A DNA stretch of 9,013 nucleotides. It comes from Dehalococcoidia bacterium. GTDB taxonomy: Bacteria; Chloroflexota; Dehalococcoidia; Bin125. A model generated the notes under the pieces. It was not told the DNA's origin, made no database searches, and was given only the letters and a program-made list of their open reading frames with translations. Both the position numbers and the translations under genes were made by a program. Positions 6,273-9,013 of the stretch are shown piece by piece; the stretch's first letter is position 1, and every line of letters begins with the position of its first letter. Where the stretch lies: assembly GCA_007571275.1 (NCBI GenBank), contig RKRS01000187.1:1-9013 (forward strand). Reading direction: 5' to 3'.

Positions 6273-7898
6273 ATGCAGCGATATCTCATCCAACGCTTGA
6301 TCCTCGTGATCCCGACGCTCTGGTTGGTCATCTCCCTGCTGTTCCTGGCGCTGCGCGCGCTGCCAGGCGACTTCGTCACCCGCAAGCTCTCCAATCTGGA
6401 GAATCAGGGCGCCGAGCAACGTGAGTCGGAGATCATTGGCTACATCGAGATAGAAGACACCACTCACCGTGTGATCTCCGGCGACACACTGGAGTCGATC
6501 GCGGTAGACAACAACACCTCAGTCTCAGCGCTGCTGTCCCAGAATCCTGATTTGGACACATCAGGCGAGCTACGGCCGGGAACCAGAGTGACGATCATTC
6601 CCGGCCAATTGCTGGAAGCGATTGCGATAGCGGAAAAGGTCTCGCTGCCTGAAGAATCCGCGCAAGGCGTTCAGCTGCTGATCGATCGCAATCCCGATAC
6701 GACCTTCCCCGAGTATCAGGGCAAACCGTACGCCGAGTCCGGCACGATCCTCACGATTCGCGACACCCTGACCCTGACCGAGTTGGCCCATGTCAATCGG
6801 ATCGAGGCGAGCGACATCCTGGCGGTCAACCCCACCGGGAGCGCCAGCAATCCGGATGGGACATTATCGGCTGATACGCAGTTGATCCCCACGGCGCTGG
6901 TGTTCGCGGAGGAGGGCGACACCCTGGAAGGGATTGCCGCGGCCTTCAGCCGCGACCTGGAAGCGATGACCGCGGCGAATCGTGGGATCGAACCGTCTGA
7001 TCCGCTCGAAGCGGGCCAGGCGATTCAGATCCCTTCCGACCGGATCATCACGCCGACGACCAAGATCACCGAGGCCAACATCCGGAACCGACTGGGGATC
7101 GACAAACCCTTGGGCACGCAGTACATCGACTTCCTCTGGGAGACGGTGCGGCTCAAATTCCGGCCGTCATTCCAGACTCAGGAGGATTCGCTCGACATCT
7201 TCCTGCGCGCCCTGCCCCGTTCGCTGCATCTCAACATCTACTCGCTGATCGTCGCCCTGCTCGTCGCGCTGCCGGTTGGCGTGCTCTCTGCGATGCGGCA
7301 GGACCGCCCGCTCGACTACGGATTGCGCGGCTTCGCCATCCTGGCGCTGGCTGCGCCTTCCTTCTGGATCGCGACGATGCTGATCTTCGTCGTCACGCCT
7401 GGCGGCATCTCCGAGGGCGGTATCTGGTCGATTCCGCTGACCTCAGAGGACGCGCGCTCCGTGTTCTCGTCCTTCACGGGAGCGCTCGCGCTGTACTCCA
7501 TCCCGGCCATCGCGGGCGGCATCGCCGCCGGCGCCGGGTTGATGCGCATCACCCGGTCAGAACTGCTCGAGGTGTTGCGTCAGGACTACGTGCGCACCGC
7601 CTGGTCGAAGGGTCTGCGCGAGCGGACCGTGATTCGCCGACATGCCATGCGCAATGCGCTGGTCAACGTGATGAGCGTGCTCGGTCTGCAGATTGCTGCT
7701 CTGGTTGGCGGCAACATCATTCTCGAGTCGCTTTTCAATATCCCTGGTATTGGCTTGCTGCTCATCCAGCGCATCAATCAGGCGGATTTGCCTGTTGTCC
7801 AGACGATGGTGTTCTTCTTCGCGCTGTTCATCATCATCGTCAACATCATCATCGACATCTCATACGCGGTGATCGATCCGCGCATTCGGTTCAACTAG
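6273..7898 (+). CDS. DppB-type ABC permease with LysM-like repeat insert
   Basis: Inner-membrane permease subunit of a peptide/nickel-class importer, 541 residues against a usual 310-340. TM1 is at about 9-30 and ends in the family's LRALPGDFV signature. The conserved region resumes at about 268 with ANIRNRLGIDKPLGTQYIDF, which normally follows shortly after TM1. Further helices lie at about 318-341, 350-374, 400-423, 464-488 and 510-531. The cytoplasmic EAA loop that docks on the ATPase is at about 429-461 (RQDYVRTAWSKGL, then RRHAMRNAL). Between 35 and 267 lies an extra domain with LysM-like repeats. AGGAG five bases before the ATG supports the start. The frame is continuous, so this is a true insertion, not two genes. 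Substrate unknown; the permease assignment is firm. Confidence 0.93.
   Translation: MQRYLIQRLILVIPTLWLVISLLFLALRALPGDFVTRKLSNLENQGAEQRESEIIGYIEIEDTTHRVISGDTLESIAVDNNTSVSALLSQNPDLDTSGELRPGTRVTIIPGQLLEAIAIAEKVSLPEESAQGVQLLIDRNPDTTFPEYQGKPYAESGTILTIRDTLTLTELAHVNRIEASDILAVNPTGSASNPDGTLSADTQLIPTALVFAEEGDTLEGIAAAFSRDLEAMTAANRGIEPSDPLEAGQAIQIPSDRIITPTTKITEANIRNRLGIDKPLGTQYIDFLWETVRLKFRPSFQTQEDSLDIFLRALPRSLHLNIYSLIVALLVALPVGVLSAMRQDRPLDYGLRGFAILALAAPSFWIATMLIFVVTPGGISEGGIWSIPLTSEDARSVFSSFTGALALYSIPAIAGGIAAGAGLMRITRSELLEVLRQDYVRTAWSKGLRERTVIRRHAMRNALVNVMSVLGLQIAALVGGNIILESLFNIPGIGLLLIQRINQADLPVVQTMVFFFALFIIIVNIIIDISYAVIDPRIRFN
6462..7037 (+). other. Four tandem LysM-like repeats inserted in the permease
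   Basis: Residues 64-255 fall into about four units with the LysM pattern 'G-D-T-L-x-x-I-A ... NP ... L-x-x-G-T-x-x-x-I-P'. Unit 1 (64-110) has ISGDTLESIA, LLSQNPDL and LRPGTRVTIIP. Unit 2 (about 111-163) has LLEAIAIAEKV, LLIDRNPDT and SGTILTI. Unit 3 (about 164-207) has DTLTLTELA, ILAVNP and LSADTQLIP. Unit 4 (208-255) has EEGDTLEGIAAAF, AANRG and LEAGQAIQIP. Units 1 and 4 are the clearest; 2 and 3 are degenerate. By the known topology of DppB proteins this loop faces outside, so the repeats could bind peptidoglycan or another glycan. Carbohydrate binding is inferred from LysM knowledge, not shown. Confidence 0.75.
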
Positions 7899-7919
7899 CA
7901 GCCGGCTGGGAGACTCATC

Positions 7920-9013
7920 ATGAGTGAGGATCGACAACCGACGAGTCAGATCGAAGAATTCGCGCAAGCGCAGGGGTTGCGTGTTGAAGAGCGCAGCACG
8001 ATTGCGGTGATCGCCAAGGGGCTGCTGAGTTTCTTCAGAACCAAGCCGCTGGGCGCCGCAGGCCTGATGTTGGTCATTATCTGGTCGATCATTGCCGTTG
8101 GCACGGTCGGCCCGGGCGGCGGCTGGATGGGCATCGGTCGATACGACTCCCAGGATGTGTTCAAGGTCGCCAATGCGAACTTCGCTGACGACAAGATCGC
8201 CAATGTGCTCGACGGCCAGTCGGAGGACATTTCGCAGAGCGAACTGCGCGAGCTGCTGCTTGCTCCTGAGGTCTACGGGACGCTGGCGGAAGAATCGGGC
8301 GTGCTCGATGAGATGCTTGCCTACGTCGAGGAGATGATCAGCAACGGCACGGTGTTGACCCATTTGGCCGAGTTGGACCCGGCGCAGATCGAGATCGATG
8401 AGGACGGTACGATCCGCGACGTCGATGACCTGCTCGCGACTGGTACCAACACTCCGCTGACGACGGCTTCGCTGCAGGGACCATCGGGCAGGCACTGGTT
8501 CGGCACCGACCGCGCTGGTCATGACCTGTTCTCGCGCGTCACCGAGGCGGCGCGGCTCTCGCTCTACATCGGCTTCTTCGCCACTCTGATCGGTGTGGTC
8601 GCCGGGACGGCGTTGGGGCTGATCGCCGGCGGACTCGGCGGCAATATCGACCTGGTCATCAGCCGCCTGATGGACGCCCTGCTCTCCTTCCCGCCGATCG
8701 TGTTGCTGTTGCTGCTGCGATCGGTGACCGAGCCATCGGCGATCTGGGTGACGCTGGCGCTGTCGGTGCTGGCGATCGCGCCCGACCAACGGATCGTGCG
8801 TGGCGCCGTGATCGCGTTGCGTGAGATGCCGTTCGTCGAAGCGGCGCGCACGCTCGGCGCGACCAACGGGCGGATCATGATGCTGCACATCCTGCCCAAC
8901 ATCGTGGCGCCGCTGATCGTGATTTTCTCGATCACGATTGGCGCGTTCATCCTCGCCGAGGCCGCGCTCAGCTTCCTCGGTCTGGGCACGCTGGATGTCT
9001 CCTGGGGCAAGAT
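7920..9013 (+). CDS. DppC-type ABC permease (3' partial)
   Basis: Second membrane subunit of the same importer, pairing with the DppB-like protein. 364 residues are visible and the frame stays open to the right edge. GGGAG seven bases before the ATG and a gap of only 21 bases after the previous stop indicate translational coupling. TM1 is at about 44-62. The OppC amino-terminal signature FGTDRAGHDLFSRV is at 194-207, followed by helices at about 212-236, 249-268, 273-290 and 327-349. The EAA loop FVEAARTLGATNGRI is at about 305-319, followed by HILPNIVAP, and AEAALSFLGLGTLDVSWG closes the visible part, so little is missing. Unusual: about 120 residues (66-185), acidic and probably helical, lie between TM1 and the signature, where about 40 is usual. 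Confidence 0.93.
   Translation, partial: MSEDRQPTSQIEEFAQAQGLRVEERSTIAVIAKGLLSFFRTKPLGAAGLMLVIIWSIIAVGTVGPGGGWMGIGRYDSQDVFKVANANFADDKIANVLDGQSEDISQSELRELLLAPEVYGTLAEESGVLDEMLAYVEEMISNGTVLTHLAELDPAQIEIDEDGTIRDVDDLLATGTNTPLTTASLQGPSGRHWFGTDRAGHDLFSRVTEAARLSLYIGFFATLIGVVAGTALGLIAGGLGGNIDLVISRLMDALLSFPPIVLLLLLRSVTEPSAIWVTLALSVLAIAPDQRIVRGAVIALREMPFVEAARTLGATNGRIMMLHILPNIVAPLIVIFSITIGAFILAEAALSFLGLGTLDVSWGK

Noticed and set aside
6273..7898. Permease as a chimera of two genes joined by an assembly error
   Set aside because: One uninterrupted frame with sensible codon use. The insert falls precisely between TM1 and the next conserved permease block, and the partner permease is enlarged at the same place.
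7860..8888. Long reverse-strand open frame of 342 codons opposite the DppC-like gene
   Set aside because: It is antisense to a gene with clear family signatures and coupled spacing. Its translation is rich in Arg, Gln and Asp with no recognisable domain, as expected of a GC-rich shadow frame.
1..9013. Mobile element, phage or defence system
   Set aside because: I see no transposase, integrase, terminal repeats, tRNA or defence-type genes; all coding content fits one importer operon.

Overview
The window is a GC-rich, single-strand stretch of chromosome. It holds most of one ABC importer operon of the peptide/nickel/oligosaccharide (Dpp/Opp) class. All genes read left to right: three consecutive, clearly paralogous family-5 solute-binding lipoproteins (the first missing its 5' end), a DppB-type permease, and a DppC-type permease cut by the right edge. 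The ATPase genes that would complete the transporter are not in view and would be expected to the right. The host is probably a member of the Chloroflexota (Thermomicrobia- or SAR202/Dehalococcoidia-like). This rests on the twin-arginine lipoprotein leader followed by Gly-Asp-Asp-Asp-Asp, the long Gln-rich linkers and the large Dpp-like proteins. It is a pattern-based inference, not a phylogenetic result.

Layout: 2-1843 is binding protein 1 (5' partial). 1844-1993 is a gap with a strong hairpin terminator, a 14-bp palindrome, a candidate promoter and a good ribosome binding site. 1994-4024 is binding protein 2. 4025-4176 is a gap with a weaker hairpin, a TTGACA promoter embedded in an inverted repeat, and a ribosome binding site that decides the start. 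4177-6204 is binding protein 3. 6205-6272 is a short gap with a bulged hairpin. 6273-7898 is the DppB-like permease and 7920-9013 is the DppC-like permease (3' partial).

How it works together: the lipoproteins would be exported (apparently by Tat), lipidated at Cys39, and hang from the membrane on roughly 75-residue Gln-rich tethers. They would deliver ligands to one shared permease pair. The hairpins and candidate promoters between the binding-protein genes suggest each can be expressed to its own level, and perhaps under its own regulator, while the two permease genes are tightly coupled. The ligand cannot be read from the sequence.

The most unusual feature is in the DppB-like permease. 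An insert of about 225 residues between its first membrane helix and the conserved permease core contains about four tandem LysM-like repeats. The DppC-like partner also has an enlarged, acidic extracytoplasmic loop at the matching place. With the Gln-rich tethers, this suggests an importer with an elaborated extracytoplasmic part, possibly anchored to cell-wall or other glycan. I know of no described system of this kind, but I could not search for one.
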